Shown: positions 11,530-23,823 of the stretch, in pieces
How positions within the stretch are numbered: position 1 is the first letter of the stretch
Layout of the letters: the number at the start of each line of letters is the position of its first letter
Source of the DNA: Auriscalpium vulgare
Lineage: Eukaryota; Basidiomycota; Agaricomycetes; Russulales; Auriscalpiaceae
DNA: 64,000 nucleotides
Reading direction: 5' to 3'
Assembly: GCA_019915015.1 (NCBI GenBank)
Contig: JAHBBC010000001.1
Span: 3,968,001 to 4,032,000 of the forward strand
The notes under the pieces: model-generated
Told to the model about the DNA's origin: nothing
Databases searched by the model: none
Seen by the model: the letters and a program-made list of their open reading frames with translations, nothing else
Made by a program: the position numbers and the translations under genes

Positions 11530-13930
11530 ATGCCGTCCACTCTGTCGATGCCCCGCATCGTGGACGTCGTTCAAACTCTCCGCGCCGGCCTCACCGCCGA
11601 CAACGCGAAAAATGCGGTCGTCTTCTACATCGTCCTCTCGCATGCGCGTCGGGCCTGGCGTCATGTTTGGGCGCGCGGACTGCTGACGACGTTTGGGGAG
11701 ATCTATACATGGGCAGCCAAGGTGCGTGGGTAGTATGCTGTGCCCTGACGACGCGCTCACGTGGCGGACAGGGGGTATTGCAAGTGGTTTTGCGCCTCCC
11801 CTCGATGCGCAAAAGAGTCGCAACTGAACTCGGCGCGGTGAGGGCGCAAATTCAGCGGGAGCTCGTGCCGTCTGGTCCGGAGGTCGTGCAGCACCTGCGT
11901 CTGCCTGTTGAAAGCCAGTCGTTAGAGTGGATCCTCGACGAAATGGCAAAAATGGATGCCCAAGGCCCCTCGCATACCGACTTCCGCCAAGGGCGACTAT
12001 CGGGTGCTGTTTACCGTGAGGTCTACCATCTCAACCCCCATCGCCTGCGTTGACCTTGTCCCTGTACGCAGACGGAGGGGACGACATGGAGAAGATTCTG
12101 GTGGCTGCCTTCCAGAGGTACTGCGTGTCGAACCCATTGCACCCTGACGTCTTCCCTGCGGTGCGTAAAATGGAGGCTGAGGTGGTCGCTATGTGCCTGC
12201 GGATGTACAACAATCCGACCGGTGCGGGTGCGACCACTTCTGGGGGTACCGAGTCAATCATTATGTCGGTCAAGACGCATCGAGACTGGGCACGCGCGGT
12301 GAAGGGCATCACAGAGCCGGAAATGTGCGTTCTCGCAGCATGTCTTCCGTAGCTTATGACAGAGTTTGCTCCAGTGTGGTGCCTGCATCGGCGCATGCGG
12401 CATTCGACAAGGCGGCCGCATATCTCAAAATCAAGCTGCACACCATTCCAGTGAACCCCGAGACGCGACAAGTCGATCTCAAACGGGTTCGTAGAGCAAT
12501 GTTTGTCCAATCTGTTGCTGTTCATGTACACCGTTGACACGCCCCACAGCAATTCGAACACAATAATGGTAAGTCGGCACTCCCCCTCCGCCAAGTATCA
12601 CGTACTCTCTTGGAACGCAACTCAAACAGGTCGATATGCATACAGATAGTAGGATCCGCGATCAACTTCCCGGACGGCTGCCAAGACGATATCGTTGCCC
12701 TCGGAAAGCTGGCTAAGAAATACAGTGTCGGCATGCACGTCGATTGCTGCCTAGGAAGCTTCATCATGCCGTTCCTCGAAAAGGCGGGATATCCCGTAGA
12801 GCCCTTCGACTTTAGGGTAGAGGGCGTCACCGCTATCAGCTGTGATACCCACAAGGTAACCACACCTACGACCTTGTCCTTAGCTCGCGCCTACTGACGA
12901 TCTGCGCAGTACGGATTCGCTCCCAAGGTACAAACATACCGCGTGCCTTGTTGCGTGCTAAGAGTTGACGATGCCAACGCAGGGTTCTTCCGTTATTATG
13001 TATCGCTCCGCGGAACTGAGGCAACATCAGTACTATGTCAACCCGTCATGGACTGGTGGGTTACGCACCACTTCATCTCCACCACTCTGCTCACGCACCT
13101 GCGCGGCCATTACCAGGGGGTCTGTACGCTAGCCCTGGCTTCTCTGGTTCCCGGTAAGCTCCACGTCCTGGCACATCGGCACCCTTGTCATGTTTCTCAC
13201 CATTTACGCAGCTCTGGCGCGCTGATTGCCGGCGCTTGGGCCGCAATGCACTACATGGGTGAAGAGTGCGTTGTTTACCGCATTCTCTTGTCACAGAGTG
13301 ATTCTCATTCCCAACTCCACACCCAGGGGGTACCTCGCGTCCTGCCACGATATCGTCGGCGCGGCGAAGACCATCGAGCGGCGCATCAAAACGGAGATCC
13401 CCGAGCTTCACATCCTCGGAAAGCCCCCGGCATCCGTTGTCGCGTTTGGCTCACGCAACGCGGAAGTCAACGCCCTTGAGGTCGGCGACCGGATGTCCAA
13501 GAAGGGGTGGCACTTGAACGCGCTGCAGAACCCCCCTGCGGTGCATATCGCATGCACGGTGCGTCCCTGTGTGGTTTCCCCCAACCAGCCTCTACCTGAA
13601 GGAGCTGGGAATATCTCAATCGAGGCTAATTGTTTGCCATATTATCTTCAACTCTTCGGACCGTGCCATGCAGCGCTTGACGGTTGCTGTCGTGGATGCA
13701 TTCATCGACGACTTGAAGCAGGCCGTGAAGGAGGCGAAAGGCGCTGAATTGGGCAAGGGCACAATGGTGGCAATCTACGGTACGTGTCCGATTTTTGTGC
13801 CCCTTTCCTCCCCTCGTCCACCTACATGGCTAATCACATCCTACTAGGCCTGGGCACCTCGAGTGCTATCGGGCCACAGATGGTCGGCGCGGTCGCCTCT
13901 GCGTTCTTGGATGCCCTTTACCAGGCATGA
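11530..13930 (+). CDS. DPL1: Sphingosine-1-phosphate lyase
   Basis: Thirteen exons (11530..11721, 11772..12015, 12072..12324, 12375..12500, 12550..12568, 12646..12855, 12910..12927, 12983..13055, 13117..13153, 13212..13265, 13327..13558, 13674..13779, 13848..13930), 484 aa. It splits phosphorylated long-chain bases into an aldehyde and phosphoethanolamine, the last step of sphingolipid breakdown, in the ER membrane using PLP. An N-terminal hydrophobic segment ([15 protein letters not shown]) is the likely anchor. PLP-fold motifs seen: [36 protein letters not shown], and SCDTHKYGFAPKG whose Lys284 is the expected PLP lysine; later [16 protein letters not shown]. All phases agree. Two exons are only 18-19 nt. 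The N-terminus is short compared with yeast Dpl1. Confidence 0.95.
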
Positions 13931-14266
13931 GCCGGCGGAAGCCAGTGGCGCCATCTTTCCTTGTTTGTGGACACTTAGAGCGTTGTGCATCTATTGGATG
14001 GCTATCTTATACTTAGTATCCTAGTAATATCTTGAGGACATATCTCCATCTGCTGTCGTCATAAATTTTATGTGCGGGTGTCCGCCTGTTCATCGTAACG
14101 ATGACACTGCCTGCGAGGCTTGGAAGAAGCTGTCCTGTAACACGGAACTCTTGGACCTTCGCGTAATGATCATGCTCCCTCCGCGGCTGTATCGATTATG
14201 GGCTTTTGATAATACACTTGTTTTTGGACAAGCCATCTTCGGTACCCCCCGCTACGGCAGCTCCCT

Positions 14267-16013
14267 TCAGGCTAGCTGGCGCTCCTCGTGCTGGGCATTT
14301 GTCGCATCTTCGTCCTCTCCCGTGGCCCGACCGCCCCCGTGGTTGCGTGTCGCATGGGTCACACCCGTGTGCCCAGTTTCCGCGCTGTACTCTACGGCGG
14401 GATCCGACGCTCCTGGCATCTTGGGAGTGTAGCCATTCTCTTCAGGTATGATTTCATCTGTGACATACACAGGTCTTGGGGGGCAATGACAATGAGAAAG
14501 GATCAAGAAGCGCAATTCGTGCCACTCACGAGATATCGACCAGCGGCATATATTCCACGAGGGTGCGGTGCATACGTGTCGCACTTATGCACAAGGTGGG
14601 AACTAACCACGAGAAATCAGTGACTAGAATTCTCTGGAGGCTCAAACGGCTAACGTGTTATGAGCTCAAATATCTGCCGTTACCGCAAAGTGAGCATATG
14701 ACGCAGCACAACATTCAGTGCACACACCAAGTACCAGTGGTCTGTTCACGTCGAGAAGTAAATTATCGGAGCTTGAGAGGGGCCGATACTTACCCTTGCT
14801 ATTCAGGTTGATTATGACCTGCGGGATAGACCGGTCAAGACATCGCTACGCATATAGACGAGAAACGTACCAACGCCGGCACTTCGACTAATGCGGCCAC
14901 CGTGAGCCATACAATCCCCTGGATATAGTAGAACATCTCCAAACCCGCGACGACGATGATCGAAATGCACGCACCTGTTGCCACACCAACTCCCACAGAT
15001 CTCGGACTCCCCATCGTATGAGTGGCTCACCAGCACGGTGCTTCAGCACTCCGACAATCATGAGAATGAGGAGTGTTATGTCGGAAGCGATGATACCGAT
15101 GGCGTTCGTGGTGGGATTCGAGCGGGGCAGGCATCCACCTACTTGAGGTGTGTAGACGGAGCGCAGCTGGACAGGCAATATCAGCGAATAGCTTTTGCTA
15201 GAAATAAAGGGTAGCTATAAAAGTCTCACGATAACGACGTCTAGAGCGAAGGGTCTGAAGGTCAGAGAGAAGAGTGATGTCAGCTGGTATGCTACAACAT
15301 ACATCGAATATTGAGCACGATGCTTGCAAGCCATATGAGGAAGGATGTCGTCGATACGAGCATGTTGCGCTGCCATACAGCAATTCTTGATAAACGAACG
15401 ATGAGATGCCTGCCGTCGGTGTAGAGATTATAAGTGCTCACACCCTCAGCAGTATGAGCGACGACGCGAGGCCTAGGCTAAGGTACGTGAGTGCCTACAT
15501 ATGGGGTGTCCATCAGCTCATGATGGCCGGCTTGGATGAGGAGCCACGAACGTACGTAGACCGAAGCGTGCCATGCCTAGAAGGAGCATCAGTCCTCTTC
15601 AAATTGTCGCTGAAGTAGAGATAAAGGCCGCACGGTGCAATTCGTGGCAACCCTGAAGTCCTGGCTCATGGCTAGAACGATAAGTGAGACGACCATTGAG
15701 GCGCGACAACTGAAATATATCCAGAAAGTCCATCGATACGGCCGCCTTCCAAGAAGGGCGTTAATCTCATAGTCGCAAGTCGAGAAAATCTCCCATCTTC
15801 ATCAGGAATGAGAGCATGGATATTGTCAGCGACTGTGTAGGCGTGTGATGAGTAACGCGAGTCACTGACAGTACGAGGCCTGTTAGAACATTGACGAGCC
15901 GGAGAAATATCTCTGCAACACGAAGCAGTCAGCGAAAGGCTCGCATGGCAGGTCAAAATAGGACACGAACGATCGACTGTCGAATTGGCCACAAAGTCCT
16001 TCCGGTATGGCAT
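14267..16013 (-). CDS. Seven-helix-type integral membrane protein, paralog 1
   Basis: Fourteen exons: 15971..16013, 15870..15912, 15634..15796, 15556..15576, 15442..15494, 15303..15385, 15230..15240, 14975..15166, 14871..14918, 14794..14818, 14728..14741, 14655..14673, 14530..14602, 14267..14474; 331 aa. No enzymatic motif. It is a multi-pass protein: hydrophobic stretches include TGLVLWEIF, SMVVSLIVLAM, LTYLSLGLASSLILL, FLIWLASIVLNI, ASDITLLILMIVGVL and IVWLTVAALVEVPALVII, separated by short loops; RRPYRWTFW and CISATRMHRTL are recognisable family marks. The tail is polar and acidic. This architecture belongs to the large Agaricomycete groups of uncharacterised membrane proteins similar to DUF6533. 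Several exons are 11-25 nt. Its sister gene lies at 51399-53186. Role unknown; a receptor-like role is only a guess. Confidence 0.85.
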
Positions 16014-18111
16014 TTGTCGTGGGCGAGAGCTACAGGTTTAAGTGGGTAGTAACAGCGTAACCTGGCATGCTGCGTTCAACACGGCTGCTGCTTTGACCGG
16101 AGAAGTTATGATGGAGCCAAAAGCTTACCGGATGACTGCGTCGCGATCTCCTTCAGGATCTTTCGTCTTCTGTTTAGCTGTCGTCGGGCTCCTAACTGTT
16201 GTTTGATGGGCACTACACACTGAGAGTTGAGTGAGTGGCTAAGATACAAAGTTATCCATGTATCCTTAATGGGTGGTCAGAAGCGCGTGGAGATATTCCA
16301 ATCACCACTTTATAACCAACATGAGCGCCTTCGTTATGTTAGCATCATCCATGCTGTCAGCGTGTCAGTGAAGTAGACAGATTGAAGCTTGAGCCTATAT
16401 ACCTCAGCGACGTTGTTCAAAAGTGATGTTGCCTACCCATTCCTCGTACGTGGAATGCTTTTGCCGCAACCATTATCTGGCGGCTCTGAGAAGGGTCGTC
16501 GCAGCAGCGGTACCAGTCCACGGCAGCTGGAGGAAGTTGCAGATCTAAACTCCCAGGCGCCCTGGGAGAAAGAATATCAGTACTAGGTGGCGCGCGAGCG
16601 CGACGCTAGAGATGATGTGGCAGACTCGTCGCACCTCCTGACGCCCACGCGTCCGTCCCGAGCCGCGTCCGATACGTTCACTACGAGTGGTGAGGACACA
16701 CGCATTGCTGGAGAGGATACAAACTCGTTGCAGTGACTATACTCTGTGGCCCAGCCACGTTTGGGTAGGAGGGAGTGCCGCCGGTGTAGGTCAGCCAGTG
16801 CATTGACACCGTGGACCAGGGGCAGCCAAGGGGCAGCAGATCTGTTCGAGTTGCAGACTCAGGTACTTGTCAGGTACAATTCTGAGTTTACGGTTGTCAA
16901 AAGTGAACGTCTCATATTCAATCGATTCGCAAACCGTACCTATAAACTAGATGCTAGCGCTGCGCTAACCCATTTTGTGAGTTGATTCGTAGTTTCGAAT
17001 TATCGCCACATCCACTGCCGATCAATTGAAAATTACAGGAATTACAGATTATCGCGCTGTTCATGCAAATTGAGGAGGATGCATGGCACATACTTACGCA
17101 AAGAGAAAGGCGCAACGGAGTAGCGGAAAAAAACGTGCGGGCGGCAGTGTGGCCGAGCTAACCCGACGACGCACGTGCTTGTATGTAGTACGTGCCGCAG
17201 TCGTCTGCCACTTACTTACTGCCACTACTCAATTGCCATTTGCCAGCCATGCGCAACAGCTGCAGGCTCATCACCCTAAAATCTCATGTCTAGACGCGCT
17301 ATGAAACTCACTCCATTTCCGGGCGCCCGCCAGTGGCGTCCACTCCCGACCTCCAGCGCTGTTCCAGCGCCGTGATATCAGTGATAAGAGAGGCCAGGAG
17401 GCACACTGGGGTAGCGCATCACAAAAGGTGCGTCTACCTGTGTACTGTTCAGACTTGTATTGAATTCATAGTTTCTCAAGGTTGCATGACCGGCCATTTG
17501 TCCAGTACACAATTGTTTACGCGCCATTGAAACCATCCTCCGACCTCCCTCTCGGATCGTGTGTAAAGACATTCTCCCTTTTTAGTCTGATGGGCTTGCT
17601 ACAAAGATGGCTTTCGCATCTCATACTCAAGCGCCACGGGGCGCGTATTCGCCTTTCGACACCTGCCGGCCGCGCTGGCGCCTCACTGGCTTGCAATCTC
17701 GGAACATTCTTCCGCGTTCCCTGGTACGCTAGCGACAGTTAGGTGGACCATTCAAGCTCAGGCAATCAGACACATCGAGCTCCGGAATTGAGTATATGCG
17801 CTTGCGCTGCAATGGGGCCGTTGTGTGTGCGCTCTTCGAGCACGGGACTCAATACCCCCGCCGAGGCGTCTGTTGAGCCAATGGCCAACAGTAATTATGG
17901 CAGACAAGTTTGACAGACGCGGGGAAGATGACTGCGGTGGAAAAGAGGCCATTGTTCTGCTTATATACCTCAAGTTGTTACCGCGCGTCACCTTACCACT
18001 TCATCCTTGGATTCCTCTCCGATTCAGACGCTGTAAGTGACGGATGTCGTGAGTACTCCTGATTACTTGTGGAATGTGTATTGACTTCCTCAATCTTACC
18101 AGGGGTGAAGA
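16014..18111. other. Intergenic region with one coding-like exon
   Basis: About 2.1 kb upstream of both flanking genes. At 16587..16736 (+), right after a CTAG acceptor-like site, a 50-codon open stretch with strong codon bias (VARERDARDDVADSSHLL, ending GEDTNSLQ and a stop) looks like the last exon of a gene whose other exons could not be found. The rest shows nothing convincing; it is relatively AT-rich. Confidence 0.35.
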
Positions 18112-21100
18112 ATGGATCTTCCGCGTACTATGAGGAGACAGCGATCGTCCAGTGCTTCTCTCATATTGGATGGTACCCGCTCGCGCCCGCCAACACCCCG
18201 TATCATTGACTTCCCTCGTCCGGATACTTCACGCGTGCCAAGCCCGCCTATCTCTGTCACTCACTCGCTGTCAAATCGAATTTTTGCCCGAGCTCAACGG
18301 CCTGCCAGCCCACCTCCCATTCGGTCTCGATCGCTGACACGAGTGTGGCATCGATCTCGTCCAAGTACCCCCATCCCTGTTGAGCCCAAGGACGATGGCT
18401 CGTCGACGGCTTCGATGGACTCGGACCATTAGTACGTGATCAACTAATTCCTACTGCACTTGTTCAACTCATCTTGAATTAGTTCATACGTGCCAAGGAC
18501 TCATGTTGACGGGCTCAAGATCAAGTGCGTATTAGGCTCTCGTTGACGTCCTATGTGAATCCTGAAGACAGCGCGCAGTGCGCCGGCGGGTGTGACGCAT
18601 TTTACTCCCACCTTCGCGACGTCTCCGGACAGCGGCGACTTACCGCCCAAGTTATGGCCACTGTACTTCCAAGAGGCGCAGAAGCGGGACTCGAAACTTA
18701 TCAAGAACATGCAAGAAGATACAAACAGCATCCTCATTTTCGCTGGCCTCTTTTCAGCAGTCGTTGCAGCATTCATCGTCGAAAGTTACAAGCTCTTGCG
18801 TCTCGACACGGGTGGAGCCACTGTCGCACTTCTAAACCAGATCTCTCAGCAGCTCGCGAACGCGTCGAGTGATGCCAGCGCGGCGTCATTTGTCCCTGTC
18901 ATGGTCGATCCATCGGCATTCCACACCCCCTTGGCCAGCCTACGAGTGAACGTCTTGTGGTTCGTCAGCCTCATCTTGAGTCTGTCGTATGCCCTAGGAG
19001 CGACTTTGATCCAGCACTGGGCGCGTCGATATAGGCGCATCACGGATCGCATTGGACAACGCGGGCAGACCCCCAAGCAAGGCCGCATGTATGCATACGT
19101 ACTCACTGGGTCCAAGACGTTCCGGATGGAGAATACCATAGAAGGTCTCCCTGCGCTCTTGCACATCTCCTTTGTCCTGTTCTTCGCCGGTATGGTCGAG
19201 TTCATGTTCCCAATCAACAGGACGATCGCTATCATCATTCTCGCCCTGGTCTGCGTCGGAGCGTTTGTCTACCTCGGATTCACCTTTGTTCCATTCATAT
19301 ATCCGAACTCGCCATACGCCACACCATTAACAACGATTTGGCACGAGATCTACAAAACAGCCATCTTCCGTCCCTTCGCCGCGTCAATCCTTGGCAGCGG
19401 GCAACGCCTGCTCCAGGCGATAGACTCCCAGCCAAATGGATCACAGAGCAGACTTCGCTTCTTCGTCCAGTGGATGGCTAGTGCTTCCCTAGGTAGTCGG
19501 CTACAAAAGATCGAATACGCGACGGCGCGAGACAAGCAGTTGGACTCTAGAACTGTCGAGTGGACGCTAGCCTCGCTAATGCACCGCGACAAAGACCTCA
19601 AAACATTCATGGATGTTCTCACTGGTATATCCCCGTCGCCCCCATCACCTTCAAAAGCCATGATCGCAGAAGCCGTCCTCACAACACCGGGATTTGATGC
19701 CCGGCTGGCCCAGATAATCGAGATGCCGACAATTGACGGTGTTCGCCGACACCCTCTGGAGCAGACCAGATTTGTTGTTTCGGCTCTGCGGACCCTTCGA
19801 TCCCTCATCTCGCTGAAACCAGACATTGGGTTGTGCTCTCAAGCATATCTCAAGATCATGAAGGCATTGGATGACGCACGCGGTGACGAGAATCGCGACG
19901 TTGCGTTTAACGCGGCTTGTACATCCGCGAAGGTGGCCTCATATCTTATGGAGAGCATGGTCTTCAAACGATCCTCATCCCTTCGTACACGCACAGAGCG
20001 CCAAGATCTCATATTCTCCCTATATTCTTTGGTCGAGGGACCAACGGAGGTCCCGGAGGCAGCGCAGCACGACCTCTACCATCAAAAAAGCTACCGACTG
20101 AGGCGGGAGGGCCCGATCGACAACATCACGAGCTTCGTGAACAGACTCTTGGACGACTCCCCACTTGGCATGCAACTGCCTGAGGACATCGCTACTGCCT
20201 GCCATACCCTCTCAGACATGAGCTTCCCGGAAGCTCCCAGGGACAGCGCGGAAGTCGATCAATGGGCGGCGGAAATGCTGGGGAAGCTTAACTCCGTGCG
20301 AACTCGCGTATACGACGCGGATGAAAAATTCTACGCGTCCCCTGCTTCGCCTTGGCAATCCATGGTGGGGCAATTCACTACGTGGCAGTTTGACCGCCAG
20401 GGCGAATTGATACCGCCGCCTGACCACAACAGCTTATCTCCATACATGAAACTTTACAACGAGTTGGCGCCATTTGTGAGGCATGTGCGGTCCTTGACTC
20501 ACGCACCCACCCCGCCTCCTCCTGTCAACAACGGTCGCGCATCTCCTCTTCTTGCCCCTGCTCCGCATTCTCCGTCTCTGCCATCCCTGGTTGCACCCGT
20601 GCCGATTGGATTAACGAATGCGCGGCCCTTGTTAGGTGATCAACCACGCACGTTCAGCAGCTTAGGACAGGCGATGCGCGACATGACTGACCAGCGTGGC
20701 CAGACGATGTATTCAAGTCCATCGTCATCGCTTGAAGAACTGGACCAAGTGCGCTCCACTGAAAACATTGGCCGAGCACCGCGATCGCGGCCTGCACTAC
20801 CTACGCCACGATTCTCTCAGAACGACCCTGATCACCGAACCCACTCACCTCCACCTCGAGCGTATTCCCCCCCTTACAGACAGTCGTCCCCACTTCGGAG
20901 CTGGCAGACTCCGCAAACGGCGCCGCGAAGCTATGATGGCCTACCTGTAGCGTCCCACCTCCCAATTGCGCGCCAGCTTGACACCCTGGACCTGCGCAGA
21001 GTCTCTTCTGCTCCAGACGACCGAAGCGGGATTGTCCCGCCCCAGATTCGGCGCCTTCGAGTCGTCCACCCTCGTCCCTTGGTGCCGGCTACTTTTTCTA

Positions 21101-21237
21101 TGAACAATCTTCCCGATCTTGAAGCACAGCTGGGAGCGGTGGGCGTATCGGATGTTCCTGTTGGGGTGCGCATTCCACCCGGCCGTCGTGCGGAAACCGT
21201 GCCGTCTCCCCGACCACGAGTGGATAGGCATATTTAG
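18112..21237 (+). CDS. DUF6535 domain membrane protein
   Basis: Three exons (18112..18431, 18483..18524, 18579..21237), 1006 aa. The first 120 residues are Ser/Pro/Arg-rich. The DUF6535 region follows: LPPKLWPLYFQEAQKRDSKL, then helix 1 (AGLFSAVVAAFIVESYKLL, about residue 173), a loop, helix 2 (VNVLWFVSLILSLSYALGA, about 243) with the typical QHWARRYRR after it, and helices 3 and 4 (about 313 and 335) ending in PFIYPNSPYATPLT. A long soluble part of about 400 residues has helical character, and the last 200 residues are Pro/Ser-rich and probably disordered. DUF6535 proteins are expanded in mushrooms and have no assigned function. The intron-2 acceptor at 18578 was chosen over a nearer AG because only it keeps the frame. 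Confidence 0.9.
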
Positions 21238-21855
21238 CATGTTTGTATATGTGCGCCCAATTTCACCCAGCCTGCGCATTCTGACAACAGTAAATCAAGA
21301 GCCGAGAAATGAAATTGGTGACCGTCAAGAGACGGCGGAACTAGTAGAAGATACACTTGTTGTAACTACAAGGAACGGGCTTATCCCGTTGTACCAGTAC
21401 ATTTTGGTGTCGCGCGGCCACGGGCAGGACAATCGATTCCTGAGATGGATCGCCGCATGATAGGGCGGTCTTGCAACTTCACGTCGGCGAGGCTGGCGCA
21501 TAGCAGCCGCTGAGTACCAAAATCTCGCGGCAGGCTCGGCATTCGCTTATATGTCTCACCTTGTCCCGCAGCTAGGTTTTCTGTGGAGAAAGTTGTGAGC
21601 TAGGTTTCTGGAGATTGTGCTCTGTGTGCACTATACATGCAGCAGATCACTTAGGATGTGAAGAGGTGACTCTGGAAGCGCCAGCCTCATGGGCGCCGCC
21701 GCGTGTGCCATTGAGTTGCCCAATGCCCCTTTGTTGGGTGTCTCTGCAACCTCGAGTCGCCCCACTCTCCCTTGGTGCTCAGATCGTCGTGTCCCCAGGG
21801 GCCCTTCTTTTGTTGCTCGCAGCATCTACCTCTGCATTGAAGCGAAATTGCGACA
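21238..21855. other. Intergenic region, no gene seen
   Basis: The 618 bp between two same-strand genes, expected to hold the DUF6535 3' UTR and the promoter of the IFI6-like gene. No open frame with motif or splice support was found. Confidence 0.5.
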
Positions 21856-22869
21856 ATGGGTGCGTGTTGTCGATCGCTCCGCACTAGCCACGATGGCTCA
21901 CGACAACTAGGATTCTTCGATGACTTTCATAAGGGACTTGCTGATGCCACAGCATCACTTGGAAATGCGGCATTGCACATCGGCGTCTCGCAGGGTAAGC
22001 CGGGTGTCTCGCTCAGCCAGTGTTCCGTAGTGGCAGGCTGATCACAACCCACACCCTCGTCCACCAGAAACCGTCGAAGGCACCAGGAACGCTATCCAAG
22101 AAGCAGGGATGAATGCAGAAAGGGCCTTTGTTGCTGCGCAGCCTCACATTGAAGGTAACGCGGCGCATTCATGCAGTTAAACAGCCCGATCTAATGGTAC
22201 CAAAGCTGCCGTCGTTGCAGGCTTGGGGGTGGCGCATATCGCTGGTCAACATGCTGATATGAAGCTGCAGGAGGCGTCTGGCTTTGTCAACGGTACGCAA
22301 CCGAGTTCTCCTCTGCTGACCTCTATACTCACCCATCCCAGAGAATTTGGGTGCGGCCCATAGCATCCTCGCCGGTCAGACGGAGCTTAACAGCGCCACA
22401 CCTCCCATTGCTGCCTTTGTGGTAAATGCCCGGAATGCAGCAGTCGAGAACAAAGCCCTCCAGGATGCCGTGTGCTTCGTCAAGGAACACCCAGACGTCG
22501 TCGGTGCCGTCGGGGGTGCCGCCGCAGGCGCCGTCATCCTGCCCCTGCTGTTGCCGCCTGTCCTGGGTGCCATAGGCTTCGGCAATGCAGGCGTCGTCGC
22601 AGGTAGGCCTCGCGTCCCATGTTCTTGCGTGTGTGTCTCCCTGACAAAACTACACAGGATCCACTGCCGCGGCTGCACAGGCGGGCATCGGGAATGTGGC
22701 GGCCGGGAGCCTCTTCGCAACTGCGCAGAGCATCGGCGCGGTCGGGGCGATGCCTTTGCTTGTCCCTGTCGTTGGGGCCGGGGTGGGTGCGGCGGCAGGT
22801 GTGGCCGCTGGTGCGGTCAACAGAGCCATCCAGCATGCACAAGCGACTACAGAGCACAAGATTCAGTGA
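21856..22869 (+). CDS. IFI6/IFI27 (ISG12)-like small membrane protein
   Basis: Five exons (21856..21994, 22068..22154, 22206..22292, 22342..22602, 22658..22869), all introns in phase 1, 261 aa. The C-terminal 90 residues carry the Ifi-6-16 signature: a glycine/alanine-rich hydrophobic stretch (VGAVGGAAAGAVILPLLLPP), then AIGFGNAGVVAGSTAAAAQA and a final hydrophobic segment GAMPLLVPVVGAGVGAAAG. In animals such proteins sit in mitochondrial or nuclear membranes and influence apoptosis; fungal members are unstudied as far as I know. The N-terminal 120 residues are hydrophilic and unrelated, with a repeated helical pattern. The uniform phase-1 introns suggest exon shuffling or duplication in this part. 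Confidence 0.85.
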
Positions 22870-23823
22870 TGTGTACAAGAATTCATGCATGTACTTCCTC
22901 AGCCCGTCACCGCGGCCACTTGACCCATTACGATGAGCTTCCGTCGAGCGCAACATCATAAAAACTCGGTATATATGTCGATGTCGTGGGTAGCGTGGGT
23001 GAGTCCAGTTAGCAATACACATCGCAGACATAGGTGCGAACATCCTGTGCACGTCGGAGGGAGCTCCCAGCTCAGTGACATCGTCTGAGCTGCCTGCACG
23101 CCCCGTCAGCAATAGGGAGTGGAAAAGCGGGATACGACGCACCTTCAGTGACCAGTCTGACACTGCGATCCTTCGAATTCTCCTTGATCTCAGAGTAAGT
23201 ATAGCTGCACAGCCTATACGTACCCAGCCAACTAACGTACCTAGAATGTCAGGGTACTTACTACGCACCACTGCACACGCACCACTATTATCTAGCCAGT
23301 ACTCAATTATTGTTAGTAAACAGGAAAGAGGGAATATATGGCAGCGTCCGGGTCTGCTTTGTGGTTTGTTTGTGGTTACACTGCGATGATGGTGGCGATG
23401 ATGACTCCGATGAGAGCCTGAGGGCGCCGGCGCTTGCCTGCACCGATAAGATAAGATTTTCGAACGTAAATAGATAAGATAGGATCAATCTGCTAATATT
23501 GATGCGGCTTGGCGACCGAAACAGTCAACCGTTGGCCGGCGCCGCTGGGTGCGAGGCTCAACATAGTCCATCGACGCCCCCACTGGCTATATCACTCTCG
23601 ATGATATTCGCCACTCGCCACAGGGTCCGCCTCCAGAGTACGGTCCTGGAGCTATTATCTCTTGTATCAATTCGTGGGCCTGAAGGCTGAGCAGCTTATT
23701 CAAGCTGAGCACGCAACGCCGGTCATCTTTAGCGAAACTTCCGAAACCCTGCCTATAAACCCTGCGTTTGAAAGCAGAATATCCAGAATCCATTGTCTGA
23801 CAACTGTGGGCAAATCTGCGAAG
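22870..23823. other. Intergenic region, no gene seen
   Basis: About 950 bp. AT-rich motifs of the GATAAGAT type occur between about 23447 and 23485. Likely promoter of the monooxygenase gene; nothing else supported. Confidence 0.45.

Noticed and set aside
12325..12362. Shorter 38-bp version of lyase intron 3
   Set aside because: The acceptor 12 bp further (12374) gives a normal 50-bp intron and the family motif [10 protein letters not shown].
17143..17215. tRNA-like start GGCAGTGTGGCCGAG with matching CTGCC later
   Set aside because: The A-box resembles a Leu/Ser tRNA, but no T-loop GGTTCGA-type B box or anticodon stem can be drawn.
18525..18571. Nearer acceptor for the second intron of the DUF6535 gene
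   Set aside because: It puts the downstream DUF6535 domain out of frame; the AG at 18577-18578 keeps it.
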